A DNA stretch of 64,000 nucleotides. It comes from Lysobacter alkalisoli (GTDB lineage: Bacteria > Pseudomonadota > Gammaproteobacteria > Xanthomonadales > Xanthomonadaceae). Each line of letters begins with the position of its first letter. The stretch's first letter is position 1. The notes beneath the pieces were generated by a model. The model was not told the origin of the DNA and ran no database searches. It saw only the letters and a program-made list of their open reading frames with translations. This document shows positions 16,899 to 25,746 of this stretch, piece by piece. The translations under genes were made by a program, and so were the position numbers. The stretch is taken from contig NZ_CP041242.1 in NCBI RefSeq assembly GCF_006547045.1, positions 416,001 through 480,000 on the forward strand, written 5' to 3'.

Positions 16899-17765
16899 GT
16901 GCTCAGCCAGCGGGAATCGCGGGAGATCCGCGAAACACGGTCGAAGCAGATGGCGCACGAACGCGCGCGCGAACGGTTGGCGGGCACTTCCATGGGTTGT
17001 GATCGCAGCCGGCCGCAGGCGCCTGGCGCCGACGACGCGGAAGCAGCCCGCCGCCACCAGCTTGCGGCTTCCGCGTTCTTCCAAGGCGTTCCCGATTACA
17101 TAGTGACGCACGTCGCGCGCTACGCGATCGAACGCCGGCTCAGGGATGGCGATGCCCTGTTCTTCAAGAACGACCCGTGCGAGTTCATGGGTGTCGTGGT
17201 GGCCGGGCATGTCTACAAGATCCTGTACGGACCGGAAGGACAGGAGCTGATCGTGGACAGCATCGAACCGGGCGAGAGCGTGGGCGAAACGGCGCTCCTG
17301 GACCGCGGTCGGCACAGCTTCACCGCGATCGCCTATGGCCCGGCGACCGTGCTGGTGCTGGCGCGGCGCCACTTCGCCGCGCTGGTGGCGGAGCCGGCGA
17401 TGATCGAACGCGCCTATGCGGTGCTGTGCACCCGGCTGCGGCGCGCGGTGGACAGCCTTGAGACCATGTGCCTGCATCGCCTGGAGTCGCGGCTGGCGCG
17501 CCACCTGCTGAACCACATGCCTGATGCCCCCGCGGCGTCCCCGGACCGGTTCGTGGTGACGCTGCCCCCGACCCAGAGCATCCTGGCGGCGATGATCAAC
17601 GCCAGTCGGCCGAAGCTCAATGCCCAGCTCCAGTGCTGGCATCGGACCGGTCTGATCAGCAGACGTCGCAACACGCTCAGGATCAACGATATCGACCTGT
17701 TCCGCTGCAAGGCTCAGCTGGGGCGCGGCTCCGCTTGCCTGCCGGCAAACGTCGACAGCGCCTGA
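16899..17765 (+). CDS. Crp/Fnr-family transcriptional regulator at the Reb locus
   Basis: A regulator of up to 288 residues. A cyclic-nucleotide-binding-type beta-roll is visible (G-D-A-L-F-F-K, G-E-S-V-G-E-T-A-L-L-D). A long dimer helix follows, then a Crp-type winged helix with P-P-T-Q-S-I-L-A-A-M-I-N-A-S-R-P-K-L-N. The cAMP-contact pattern R-S/T is not obvious in the phosphate-binding cassette, so the ligand is unclear. The start is ambiguous: GTG 16899, ATG 16950 and ATG 16992 are all in frame and none has a strong ribosome-binding site. Its position right after the RebB genes suggests it regulates them. The 255-bp gap before it shows no other gene. Confidence 0.8.
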   Translation: MLSQRESREIRETRSKQMAHERARERLAGTSMGCDRSRPQAPGADDAEAARRHQLAASAFFQGVPDYIVTHVARYAIERRLRDGDALFFKNDPCEFMGVVVAGHVYKILYGPEGQELIVDSIEPGESVGETALLDRGRHSFTAIAYGPATVLVLARRHFAALVAEPAMIERAYAVLCTRLRRAVDSLETMCLHRLESRLARHLLNHMPDAPAASPDRFVVTLPPTQSILAAMINASRPKLNAQLQCWHRTGLISRRRNTLRINDIDLFRCKAQLGRGSACLPANVDSA

Positions 17766-17780
17766 GCCGGGCCCGGACCT

Positions 17781-18476
17781 TCAATCGAGCAATGGCTCAA
17801 GCGCGGTCCAGACGTGATCGCGCAGCCTGGGCTGCGCTGCCGCGACCGGATGCAGGTTGTCGTCCTGGAATGCATTGCGGTCGAGCGCGATGGGTTCGAG
17901 CAGGAACGGCAGCAGACTGATGCCGTGCGCCTTGGCGAGGGCGGCATAGTTGGCCGAGAAGCTTTCGGTATAGGCGCGGCCGAGGTTGGGCGGCATGCGC
18001 ATGCCGATCAGCAGCACCCTTGCGCCGGAATCCTTCGACGCCTGGATCATGCGCTCGAGGTTGGCCCGGCTCTGCACCAGCGGCAGGCCGCGCAGGCCGT
18101 CGTTGGCACCAAGCTCGATCACCACCACGGCCGGGCGATGGCGGGCGAGTTCGCCTTCGATGCGCGATGCGCCACCAGCGGTGGTCTCGCCGCTGATGCT
18201 GGCGTTGACTACTTTCCAGCCCGGCCGGGTCCGCGCGATGCGGTCCGCGGTCAGCGCCACCCAGCCTTCGGCCGTGGCAAGGTTGTGCGCGGCCGACAGC
18301 GAGTCGCCCATCACCAGCACGGTCTTGTGCGCGGTGGCCGATGCAACCGCCGATGACTGCGCCAATGCCGGCATCGACAGCCATGCGGCAAGTGCCAGTA
18401 ATGTGAGGCTTGCCCAACGAATGGCCCATTGCGATGGGACGGTTGGTGCCGCATATGGTGGAGACAGGTTTTCCAT
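17781..18476 (-). CDS. tesA: Arylesterase / multifunctional acyl-CoA thioesterase I (TesA-like)
   Basis: A 231-residue SGNH hydrolase with an N-terminal signal peptide (hydrophobic L-T-L-L-A-L-A-A-W-L-S-M-P-A-L-A). Block I reads V-M-G-D-S-L-S-A (nucleophile Ser), block III G-A-N-D-G-L-R-G, and block V D-D-N-L-H-P (catalytic Asp/His). It is a periplasmic esterase, thioesterase or lysophospholipase. The ATG at 18476 has GAGGA upstream, with a TTG just before it as an alternative. It is divergent from ybbA-ybbP, the arrangement seen around tesA in many gammaproteobacteria. Confidence 0.9.
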   Translation of the reverse strand: MENLSPPYAAPTVPSQWAIRWASLTLLALAAWLSMPALAQSSAVASATAHKTVLVMGDSLSAAHNLATAEGWVALTADRIARTRPGWKVVNASISGETTAGGASRIEGELARHRPAVVVIELGANDGLRGLPLVQSRANLERMIQASKDSGARVLLIGMRMPPNLGRAYTESFSANYAALAKAHGISLLPFLLEPIALDRNAFQDDNLHPVAAAQPRLRDHVWTALEPLLD

Positions 18477-18500
18477 CAACGCTCTGTCCTCGCTTTGTCG

Positions 18501-18566
18501 TCATTCCGGTGAATGCCGGGATCCGCTTTCAGGTTCGGCAATGGGTCCCGGATTTCGCCGGGATGA
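18501..18566. repeat. REP-type inverted pair
   Basis: TCATTCCGGTGAATGCCGGG (from 18501) and its imperfect inverse ending GCCGGGATGA (18566) flank a 20-bp spacer in the tesA-ybbA intergenic region. This is a widespread proteobacterial REP motif. Confidence 0.65.
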
Positions 18567-18609
18567 GGGCTGTTACAGATGTCCCCTCGGGACGCGAACG
18601 GGAATCATC

Positions 18610-19419
18610 ATGGCCGACGCCACCACACCACAAGCTGAAGTCCGCGCCACCGCCGTTCCGGCATCCGCATTCACGTCCACGCCCGTGCCCGCCCTGAAGG
18701 TGGCCGGACTGGGCAAGCACGTGCCGCTGCCCGGTGGCGATCTGACCATCCTCGCCGATGTCGGTTTCGAGGTCGCGGCCGGCGATACCGTCGCCATCGT
18801 TGGCGCCTCCGGTTCGGGCAAGAGCACCCTGCTTTCGCTGATGGCCGGACTGGACGTGCCCAGCACCGGCGAGGTGCGGCTCGACGGCGCGTCGCTGTCG
18901 ACGCTGGACGAGGACGGCCGCGCCCGCGTGCGTGGCGAGAAGGTTGGTTTCGTGTTTCAGAGCTTCCAGCTGCTGCCTTCGCTGACCGCGCTGGAGAATG
19001 TGATGCTGCCGCTGGAGCTGCGCGGCGACCGCGAGGTCGAGGTACCGGCACGCGCGATCCTGGAGAAGGTCGGACTCGGCGAACGGCTTGGCCATTATCC
19101 GCGCCAGCTGTCGGGCGGCGAGCAGCAACGCGTGGCACTGGCGCGCGCGTTCGTGACCCGGCCGTCGCTGCTGTTCGCCGACGAGCCGACCGGCAATCTC
19201 GACACCCATACCGGCCAGGCGGTGATCGAGCTGTTGTTCGAACTCAATGCCGATGCCGGCACCACCCTGGTGCTGGTCACCCACGACAGTCACCTCGCCA
19301 CCCGCTGTCGCCGCCAATTGCGACTCGACAGCGGGCGACTGGTCGGCGATGAACTGCATGCCGTTGAACAGCGTGCCGTTGAACGGCATGCCATTGAGCA
19401 GCAGGCGAGTGCGCCATGA
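18610..19419 (+). CDS. ybbA: ABC transporter ATP-binding protein YbbA
   Basis: A 269-residue LolD/MacB-type ATPase with Walker [10 protein letters not shown] at about residues 65-73, Q-loop F-Q-S-F-Q-L-L-P-S, signature [11 protein letters not shown] and Walker [13 protein letters not shown]. The N-terminal ~32 residues are an unusual Ala/Pro/Thr-rich extension. The C-terminal tail shows an in-frame repeat ([14 protein letters not shown]). The stop overlaps the ATG of the permease gene by 4 nt. With ybbP it is thought to extract lipophilic compounds at the inner membrane. Confidence 0.9.
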   Translation: MADATTPQAEVRATAVPASAFTSTPVPALKVAGLGKHVPLPGGDLTILADVGFEVAAGDTVAIVGASGSGKSTLLSLMAGLDVPSTGEVRLDGASLSTLDEDGRARVRGEKVGFVFQSFQLLPSLTALENVMLPLELRGDREVEVPARAILEKVGLGERLGHYPRQLSGGEQQRVALARAFVTRPSLLFADEPTGNLDTHTGQAVIELLFELNADAGTTLVLVTHDSHLATRCRRQLRLDSGRLVGDELHAVEQRAVERHAIEQQASAP

Positions 19420-21923
19420 GAACGGCGGGACTCGCTTGGCGGCAATTGCGGCGCGACCTGCGTGCCGGCGACGTGCGCATCCTGTTCACCGCACTGGTGC
19501 TGGCGGTGCTGGCGGTGACCGCGGTCGGCTTCGTCACCGACCGTGCCGAGCGCGCGCTGGAACAGCAGGCCAACCGCCTGCTCGGTGGCGATGCGCTGGT
19601 GCGTGCCGATACCCCGATCGACGGCGTGATCCGCGAAGCGGCCGTGCTGGAAGGCCTGGACAGCGCGGAGACGCTCGAACTCGACAGCATGGTCACCGTC
19701 GGCAATGGCGAGGACATGCGCCTGCAGTTGAGTGAACTGCAGGTGCTCGGCGACGGCTATCCCCTGCGAGGCGGCTTCACCGTCCGTGATGCGGATGGCA
19801 TCGATCGCGACTTCGGAAGCGGCCCGGCGCCGGGCACGGTCTGGCTCAGCCGCGACGGCGCCGACCGCCTCGATGCGGGGCCAGGCGACATGCTCGGCAT
19901 CGGCGACAGCCGGCTGCGCCTGGAAGGCGTGGTGGTGCAGGAGCCGGATGCGCAGATCGATTACTTCAACATTTCGCCGAAGGTGTACATGAACCTCGCC
20001 GACCTGCCCGACACAGGGCTGGTCCAGGAAGGCAGCCGGATCCGCTACCGGCTCGCGGTGGCCGGCGCGCCGCAGGCGGTGGATGCCTTCATCGCTGCCG
20101 TTGAACCGAAACTCGGTCGCGGCCAGCGCCTGCAGACGATCAAGGACGCCCGGCCGGAGGTCCGTTCCGCACTCGACCGTGGCAGCCGTTTCCTTGGCCT
20201 GGCAGCGCTGGTGTCGGTGGTGCTGGCGGCGGTGGCGGTGGCGATGGCCGCGCGCCGTCATAGCGAGCGCCACCTGTCCGGAAGCGCGGTGATGCGCTGC
20301 CTCGGCGCGCAACAGCGCACCCTGGTCGCGGTGCATGTCGGCGAACTGCTGATGCTCGGACTGGCCGCGTGCGCGGTCGGTGTGCTGGTTGCCTACGGAT
20401 TGCAGTGGGCGGTGGCCGGCTGGTTGGCCAACGCGCTTGAGATAGAGATACCTTCGGCCGGCATCGCCCCGGTACTGCGCGGTTTCGCGGTGGGGTTGGT
20501 GGTACTGCTCGCATTCGGCGCGCCGCCGGTGCTGGCTTTGCGGCGGGTGTCGGCGTTGCGGGTGCTGCGGCGCGACCTCGACAAGGTCGAACCGGCGGCG
20601 TGGCTGGTCGCCGCTTCGGGCCTGCTCGGCCTGGCCGCACTGCTGTGGTGGCAGGCCGGTTCGGTCGCGCTGGCGCTGGCGATGCTGGTCGGCCTGCTCG
20701 CCACCTTCGCGGTGCTTGCAGCGCTGGCATGGGCACTGATCCTCCTCGTCCGACGCCTGCGCTCGCGGATGCGCGGCAGCCTGCGTTACGGGCTGGCCAA
20801 TGCCGGTCGCCACGCCGGCACCAGCATCGCCCAGGTCACCGCACTCGGGCTTGGGCTGATGGCGCTGCTGCTGCTGACCTTCGTCCGCACCGACCTGCTC
20901 GACCGTTGGCAGCTCGCGCTCGCGGCCGAGGCGCCGAACCGCTTCATCATCAACGTGCAGCAGGATCAGCTCGATGCCGTGCGCGAATTCATCGCCGCGC
21001 AGGACGTGGCGCCGCCAACACTGTTCCCGCTGGTGCAGGCGCGGCTGGCCACCCACAACGGCCAGGCGGTGACTGGCGAGGATTACGCCGGGCGCGGTAG
21101 CCGCGCCGAGCGCATGGCCGAGCGCACCTTCAACCTGTCGGTCGCCGACACGTTGCGCGACGACAACAAGGTCACCGCCGGCACGTTCTGGAGCGGACCG
21201 GTGGATGCGCCCGAGCTGTCGGTGGAAGAAGGGTTTGCCGAAAACCTCGGCTGGACGATCGGCGACCGCGTCGGCTTCGATGTCGCCGGCCAGCCGTTCG
21301 AGGGCACCATCACCAGCCTGCGCAGCGTCGACTGGGAGAGCTTCCAGCCCAACTTCTTCGTGGTCGCCTCGCCGGGCGCGCTCGACGGCTACCCGGCCAG
21401 CCACATCACCGCGATCAGCGTGCCGCCGGAACGACCGCGTTTCACCGCCGAGCTGGTGCGCAGGTTCCCCAATCTGTCGGTGATCGATATCGATGCCGTG
21501 CTCGACCAGGTCCGCAGCACCGCCGACCAGGTCTCGACCGTGGTACGGGTGGTGTTCTATTTCTCGCTGGTGGCCGGGGTGCTGGTGTTGATGGCCGCGG
21601 TCAGTGCCAGCCAGGACGAGCGGCTGCAGGAAGGCGCGGTGATGCGCGCTCTGGGTGGCAGCCGTCGCCAGCTGCGGCTGGCGCAGGCATCGGAGTTCGC
21701 CGCGATCGGCCTGCTCGCCGGCCTGGTCGCCGCGCTCGCCGCCTCGCTGCTGTCCGGCGTGGTTGCGGTGCAGGTATTCGACCTGCCGTGGCGCCCGGAC
21801 TGGGCGATGGCCGCGTTCGGCGGGGGCCTCGGCCTGCTCGCCGCGGTGGCCGCCGGCCTGTTCGCGACCCGCCGCGTACTCGACGCACCGCCGTCGGTGA
21901 CGCTGCGCGAGTTGGACAATTGA
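19416..21923 (+). CDS. ybbP: ABC transporter permease YbbP
   Basis: An 835-residue FtsX-type permease. It has an N-terminal transmembrane segment (A-L-V-L-A-V-L-A-V-T-A-V-G-F), a large periplasmic domain, a first FtsX domain at ~260-400, a second periplasmic domain and a last FtsX domain at ~700-830 that includes E-G-A-V-M-R-A-L-G-G-S-R-R-Q-L. The size and duplicated FtsX layout match YbbP. It is translationally coupled to ybbA. The last 2.5 kb of the window's longest antisense frame lies opposite it and is not coding. Confidence 0.92.
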   Translation: MRTAGLAWRQLRRDLRAGDVRILFTALVLAVLAVTAVGFVTDRAERALEQQANRLLGGDALVRADTPIDGVIREAAVLEGLDSAETLELDSMVTVGNGEDMRLQLSELQVLGDGYPLRGGFTVRDADGIDRDFGSGPAPGTVWLSRDGADRLDAGPGDMLGIGDSRLRLEGVVVQEPDAQIDYFNISPKVYMNLADLPDTGLVQEGSRIRYRLAVAGAPQAVDAFIAAVEPKLGRGQRLQTIKDARPEVRSALDRGSRFLGLAALVSVVLAAVAVAMAARRHSERHLSGSAVMRCLGAQQRTLVAVHVGELLMLGLAACAVGVLVAYGLQWAVAGWLANALEIEIPSAGIAPVLRGFAVGLVVLLAFGAPPVLALRRVSALRVLRRDLDKVEPAAWLVAASGLLGLAALLWWQAGSVALALAMLVGLLATFAVLAALAWALILLVRRLRSRMRGSLRYGLANAGRHAGTSIAQVTALGLGLMALLLLTFVRTDLLDRWQLALAAEAPNRFIINVQQDQLDAVREFIAAQDVAPPTLFPLVQARLATHNGQAVTGEDYAGRGSRAERMAERTFNLSVADTLRDDNKVTAGTFWSGPVDAPELSVEEGFAENLGWTIGDRVGFDVAGQPFEGTITSLRSVDWESFQPNFFVVASPGALDGYPASHITAISVPPERPRFTAELVRRFPNLSVIDIDAVLDQVRSTADQVSTVVRVVFYFSLVAGVLVLMAAVSASQDERLQEGAVMRALGGSRRQLRLAQASEFAAIGLLAGLVAALAASLLSGVVAVQVFDLPWRPDWAMAAFGGGLGLLAAVAAGLFATRRVLDAPPSVTLRELDN

Positions 21924-21953
21924 GGGACGTGAGGTCTCCCGATGGCCGCTGCA

Positions 21954-21988
21954 AGAAAGCGCCGCGCCCCGGCGAGCAGGGCGCGGCG
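21954..21988 (-). terminator. Terminator-like hairpin after the outer membrane protein gene
   Basis: On the minus strand GCGCCCTGCTCGCCGGGGCGC closes a G+C-rich stem followed by CTTTCTT, 20 nt beyond the stop at 22010. It also lies just after ybbP on the other strand and could serve both. Confidence 0.6.
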
Positions 21989-22009
21989 TGACGGTCCAGG
22001 AGTCGGCAG

Positions 22010-22816
22010 TCAGAACGAATGCAGGAAATTGGCGCCGACGCCCCAGTCCGGGCTGCCATCGGACAGGCCCTTGCTCAGGTAGACCTGGAACCGGCCGTCC
22101 TCGCCGGTCGGCGTGGAGAAGAAGCCGACCAGGTCGCTGCGGTCGTCGAAGCCGCTGGCGGCCGCCTCCTTGTAGTCGTACATCAGGCCGACCCGGCCCT
22201 GGCCGGTACGCCAGCCGAGGCCGATGTTGCCGCTGAGCACGCTGTCGACCTCGATGAAGTCCGATTCGCCGAGCCAGGTGTAGCCGACGCCGCCGAACAG
22301 CAGGGTGCCGCCGAAGTCGCGGTACAGGTCGACGGCGACGCCGTAGTCGTTGGCGCCGGTGCCCAGGCCCTTGTCCTCGTCGGCGGTCGCGATCTTGGCC
22401 TTGGCGGTCAGGTCGACGCCGAGCGCACTGCCGGTCGGCACCGCATACGTCGCCGACAGGGTGAGGTCGCCGATGCCGGACGCACTGCCGCGCTCGCTGG
22501 TGTCGTCGTCGGCCGGTGGACCGCCGATCAGGCCGCCGCGGCCACGTCCGACCGGGTTGAGGTTGTCGACCAGACCGACCGACGGCAGTACGTTCGGGTC
22601 GCCGTCCACGCGGATCCACGGCAGACTGGCTTTGAAGCTCCAGTCGCCGACGTCCACGCGCGTGGTGACCGGGATCGAGAGGATGTCGGTGGTGGTGTCG
22701 CTGCCGTAGTCGCCACTGCTGTAGTCGACGCCGATGCCGAGGCTGAAACCGTCGGCGGCCGCGGCCGGTGCGGCGAGCACGAGCAGGGTGAGAGGGAAAA
22801 CGCTGGAACGGATCAT
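22010..22816 (-). CDS. Outer membrane beta-barrel protein (transporter-like)
   Basis: A 268-residue protein with a signal peptide ending A-A-P-A-A-A-A, alternating beta-strand sequence throughout and a terminal aromatic residue (F-L-H-S-F), as in barrels inserted by BAM. Motifs such as D-L-T-L-S-A-T-Y and G-L-G-W-R-T-G-Q-G-R-V-G-L suggest the FadL/DUF3187-like group annotated as putative transporters. It probably forms a transcription unit with the secreted protein gene 99 bp upstream. No substrate can be named. Confidence 0.7.
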   Translation of the reverse strand: MIRSSVFPLTLLVLAAPAAAADGFSLGIGVDYSSGDYGSDTTTDILSIPVTTRVDVGDWSFKASLPWIRVDGDPNVLPSVGLVDNLNPVGRGRGGLIGGPPADDDTSERGSASGIGDLTLSATYAVPTGSALGVDLTAKAKIATADEDKGLGTGANDYGVAVDLYRDFGGTLLFGGVGYTWLGESDFIEVDSVLSGNIGLGWRTGQGRVGLMYDYKEAAASGFDDRSDLVGFFSTPTGEDGRFQVYLSKGLSDGSPDWGVGANFLHSF

Positions 22817-22915
22817 AGGAGCTCGCCTTGTGATGAGGGTGGTCGTCCTGCAGATGTGGAAACGGTGGACGTCCTTCGACGCCCACCGGGATCGATCATC
22901 AGCGGATAGGCGGGT

Positions 22916-23647
22916 TCAGCGACCACCGCGCTGCGGACGCTCGGGGCGCTGCGGGCGCTCGGGCAGCAGCGGACGTTCGGGCAGCAACGGACGGGTCGGC
23001 AGTACCGGCTGGCCGACGCCTTCCGGACGGCCGGAGGTTTCGCCACGGGCGCCGGCGTCGATCCGTGCGTTGACGCGGGCATTGGCGGCAATGTCCTTGC
23101 CGGCCGCGGCCTGGGCGCGGGCGTCGAGCGAAGTGGCGGCACCGGCGTTGGCGCCCGCGCGGCCGGCGGAAGCCTCATCGGCGGTCTCCAGGCCGGCATC
23201 GGCGCGACCGACCGCACTGGCATCGGCGCGAACCGAGCCGCTGACCAGTTCGCCGAGGTTGAAGCCGAGCTCTTGGGCGATCTCGCCCCAGCCCATGCCA
23301 TCGCTGCGCAGCCCCAACACGTCGGCGAGGGCGATGTCGAGGTCAGCGGCGGCACCGCTGTCGATCAACGCTTCGGCCATTGCCAGGGTCATGTTGATTT
23401 CGCCATAGCCCATCGCCGCCGCTGTTTCGCCACCCTCTCGCAGCGAGTGGACCAGGTCGGTCGCGGCCTCGGTCGAGCCGGCCAGTTCGGCGTAGCGGTC
23501 GGCGAGCTGCCCGGTGGGCACGGTTGCGTGGGCGACCGCCTCGATGTCGGTTTCGACGTCGACGCCGGCGTCCTGGGCCAGGGCCGCATGTGGCAGGGAG
23601 AAGAGGGCGGTAAGCAGCGCCGTGGTCAACAGGTGCTTGCGGGTCAT
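22916..23647 (-). CDS. Secreted protein with Arg/Pro-rich repeat tail, unknown function
   Basis: A 243-residue protein with a signal peptide (T-A-L-L-T-A-L-F-S-L-P-H-A-A-L-A). A helical region at ~45-135 contains G-M-G-W-G-E-I-A-Q-E-L-G-F-N-L-G, a motif seen in small exported Proteobacterial proteins of unknown role. An Ala/Gly/Asp-rich linker follows. The C-terminal ~35 residues are built from short P-L-L-P-E-R and P-Q-R-P-E-R repeats. It is encoded upstream of, and probably with, the beta-barrel gene. The basic Pro-rich tail could bind nucleic acid, peptidoglycan or the partner barrel. This is speculation. Confidence 0.65.
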   Translation of the reverse strand: MTRKHLLTTALLTALFSLPHAALAQDAGVDVETDIEAVAHATVPTGQLADRYAELAGSTEAATDLVHSLREGGETAAAMGYGEINMTLAMAEALIDSGAAADLDIALADVLGLRSDGMGWGEIAQELGFNLGELVSGSVRADASAVGRADAGLETADEASAGRAGANAGAATSLDARAQAAAGKDIAANARVNARIDAGARGETSGRPEGVGQPVLPTRPLLPERPLLPERPQRPERPQRGGR

Positions 23648-23741
23648 GTCGGGGACTCCTTCGTGCCGCGGACCATCCGCAGCTCTCAGGAGGGATTACG
23701 CCCGGGGATGCGGGTTTCTTCCCGGATGGGTCAGTCCGCGT

Positions 23742-25067
23742 TCATCGCGGCGCACCGGCGCTGGCGAAGCCCGGCGCGGCCCCGACCAGGCCATGGCCGT
23801 AAGTGTTGTCGCGTCCGCGCGTGCCCAGGTCGCTGGCCTGTGCGGCCAGCACGGTGCGGACCCCGTCGCCGTGATCGGCATTGGCAACAGGCACGATCTG
23901 TGCGGCCAGGCGGGCAACCAGCGGTGCCGCGAACGAGGTGCCGCGGGCCACGTCCCAGCCGCCGCCCGGTATCGCCACCCGCAGCTCCGCGCCGGGAGCG
24001 GCGAAGTCGACCTGTGGCCCGCGACCGGCTTCCGGCAGCGCACGCAGGCGCGCATCGACCGCGGTCACGCCGATCACCTCGGGGTACGCGGCCGGGTACA
24101 GCGGCGGTGCGGCCGGACCGTCATTGCCGACTGCGGCGACCAGCACGTGGCCGCGTCCGCTCATTGCCTGCACCACACGTTCCAGCAGGCGGTTGTGCGG
24201 GCCGACCAGGCTCAGGTTGATCACGCCGACCCGCTCCCGCGCCAGCCAGGCCATCGCCTCGGCCAGCCCGGTTGCGGCGCCGCCGGTCGGTTGCCCGCAG
24301 TAGATGTCGGCCGCGAGCAGTGTCACGGGAGCGCGCGATCCATGGCCGGTGTCGCCGGCCAGCAGCGAGGCGACCGCGGTGCCGTGACGGTCGGGATGTT
24401 GTCTGCCGCCACAGCCCCAGGGCTGCAGTTCCACCCCGGCCAGCGCTGGATGGGCACCGTCGACGCCGCTGTCGACCAGGCCGACCCGGACGTGGCGACC
24501 GCCCGCAGTGCCCCCGGCCGACGAGACCGCCGCCGTCGGCAGGCTCGCGGTGGACGCCGAGCCGAGATAGAGATGGTTGTAGTCGTACTGGCCGTCCGGA
24601 TCCAGGCGTTGCATCCGGCGCAATGCGGCGCGGGTGCCCACGCCCTCGCGTGCGCGCAGGACCACGATGCGCAGGCCGAGTTCGTCGAGTCCGCGCTCGC
24701 TGGCGACGGTGAAACCGGCGGCGCGTGCGCGCTGCAGCGCGTCGGCACTCGGGTCGATGGCGACGATCTCGCTGCGCACCACTGGCGCGCCGGCGCGGTC
24801 GGTGTCGATCGCGTCGCGGTGGTCGCGCACGAGGCGCTCGAGCTCGAGCCGGCGGGTGGCGGTCAACGCATTCGCAGCCACTTTGTCGAGTGCGGCCTGG
24901 GAGGCGGGCAGCGTCCGAAGGCGCTCGGCCGGCAGGCTGCGCAGTTGCGCCTGCAACGGCAGCGATTGCGGTCCCCGCTGCGCGGACGCCGCCGGAATCG
25001 CCAGCAGCGTCGATGCCGCCAGCGTCAATGCGGCCAGGAGCCTGATGGGATGTCGCCGGTTGCGCAT
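23742..25067 (-). CDS. S8 family serine peptidase (subtilisin-like)
   Basis: A 441-residue exported subtilase with a signal peptide at residues ~9-29 (A-A-L-T-L-A-A-S-T-L-L-A-I-P). The catalytic triad is intact: Asp199 in G-L-V-D-S-G-V-D, His228 in H-G-T-A-V-A-S-L-L-A and Ser378 in R-G-T-S-F-A-A-P. The oxyanion Asn is in A-V-G-N-D-G. Residues 30-190 form an N-terminal propeptide-like region. It is divergent from an ECF sigma factor gene, 169 bp apart, so the sigma factor may control it. Confidence 0.92.
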   Translation of the reverse strand: MRNRRHPIRLLAALTLAASTLLAIPAASAQRGPQSLPLQAQLRSLPAERLRTLPASQAALDKVAANALTATRRLELERLVRDHRDAIDTDRAGAPVVRSEIVAIDPSADALQRARAAGFTVASERGLDELGLRIVVLRAREGVGTRAALRRMQRLDPDGQYDYNHLYLGSASTASLPTAAVSSAGGTAGGRHVRVGLVDSGVDGAHPALAGVELQPWGCGGRQHPDRHGTAVASLLAGDTGHGSRAPVTLLAADIYCGQPTGGAATGLAEAMAWLARERVGVINLSLVGPHNRLLERVVQAMSGRGHVLVAAVGNDGPAAPPLYPAAYPEVIGVTAVDARLRALPEAGRGPQVDFAAPGAELRVAIPGGGWDVARGTSFAAPLVARLAAQIVPVANADHGDGVRTVLAAQASDLGTRGRDNTYGHGLVGAAPGFASAGAPR

Positions 25068-25236
25068 GGAATCCGTGTCACGACCGTGGATGAGCGGGTA
25101 CTCGCGGAGTGCCCATGGCGGGGGATGCTAGCATCCGCGCCCTTGCCTTCATGCCCGTTTGTCGATTGCGCGGGCATGCGTTCATGAAACCATTCACGGT
25201 TCATGGAAGAAATCGTGCACGTCGGACGTATATCCA

Positions 25237-25746
25237 ATGACAGACATGGATTCCGCCCATCGCATGCAAGCTCACCTGTGCGAGTTGCTGCCGCGCCTGC
25301 GGCGGTTCGCGCGTGCCCTTGCCGGCGACCCGGATGATGCCGACGACCTGGTCCAGGTCGCGCTCGAACGCGCGCTGGCGCGTTGGGCGCAATGGCGCCC
25401 GGACGGGTCGCTGGATGCGTGGGTATTCGGCATCGTGCGCAATGCCTGGATCGACGAGTTGCGCGCACGCGGGCGTCGGCAGCAGGTGTTCGCGCCGGAG
25501 GAGGCGGGCGAACACGTCGGTACCTCGCCGGTCGATGGCCAGGTGGCGGCGATGTCGGTACAGGCCGCGATGTCGCGGCTGTCTCCGGAACAGCGTGAAG
25601 TGGTCGCGCTGGTGCTGGTGGAAGGACTGGCCTATCGCGAGGCGGCCACGGCGCTGGACGTGCCGATCGGAACCGTGACCAGCCGTCTGGCACGGGCACG
25701 TGAAGCCTTGCAGGACATGCTTGAAGGTTACGACCGGGGCAGGTGA
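25237..25746 (+). CDS. ECF sigma factor
   Basis: A 169-residue sigma-70-family protein. Region 2 contains D-P-D-D-A-D-D-L-V-Q-V-A-L-E-R-A and W-V-F-G-I-V-R-N-A-W-I-D-E. Region 4 contains L-S-P-E-Q-R-E-V-V-A-L-V and G-T-V-T-S-R-L-A-R-A-R-E-A-L, the helix-turn-helix. The start at 25237 lacks a good ribosome-binding site. ATG 25246 is an alternative. Its TGA overlaps the ATG of the anti-sigma gene. Upstream, TGAAAC at about 25184 with a GTTCATG repeat nearby may be its own promoter or operator. Confidence 0.88.
   Translation: MTDMDSAHRMQAHLCELLPRLRRFARALAGDPDDADDLVQVALERALARWAQWRPDGSLDAWVFGIVRNAWIDELRARGRRQQVFAPEEAGEHVGTSPVDGQVAAMSVQAAMSRLSPEQREVVALVLVEGLAYREAATALDVPIGTVTSRLARAREALQDMLEGYDRGR

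Noticed and set aside
18610-19419. YbbA as part of a lanthipeptide or macrolide exporter
   Set aside because: The neighbouring ybbP and divergent tesA place it in the standard ybbAP-tesA cluster.
19290-22886. 1198-residue minus-strand open frame
   Set aside because: It lies antisense to ybbP and other real genes, is low-complexity (His/Gln/Arg-rich) and follows from third-position G+C bias.
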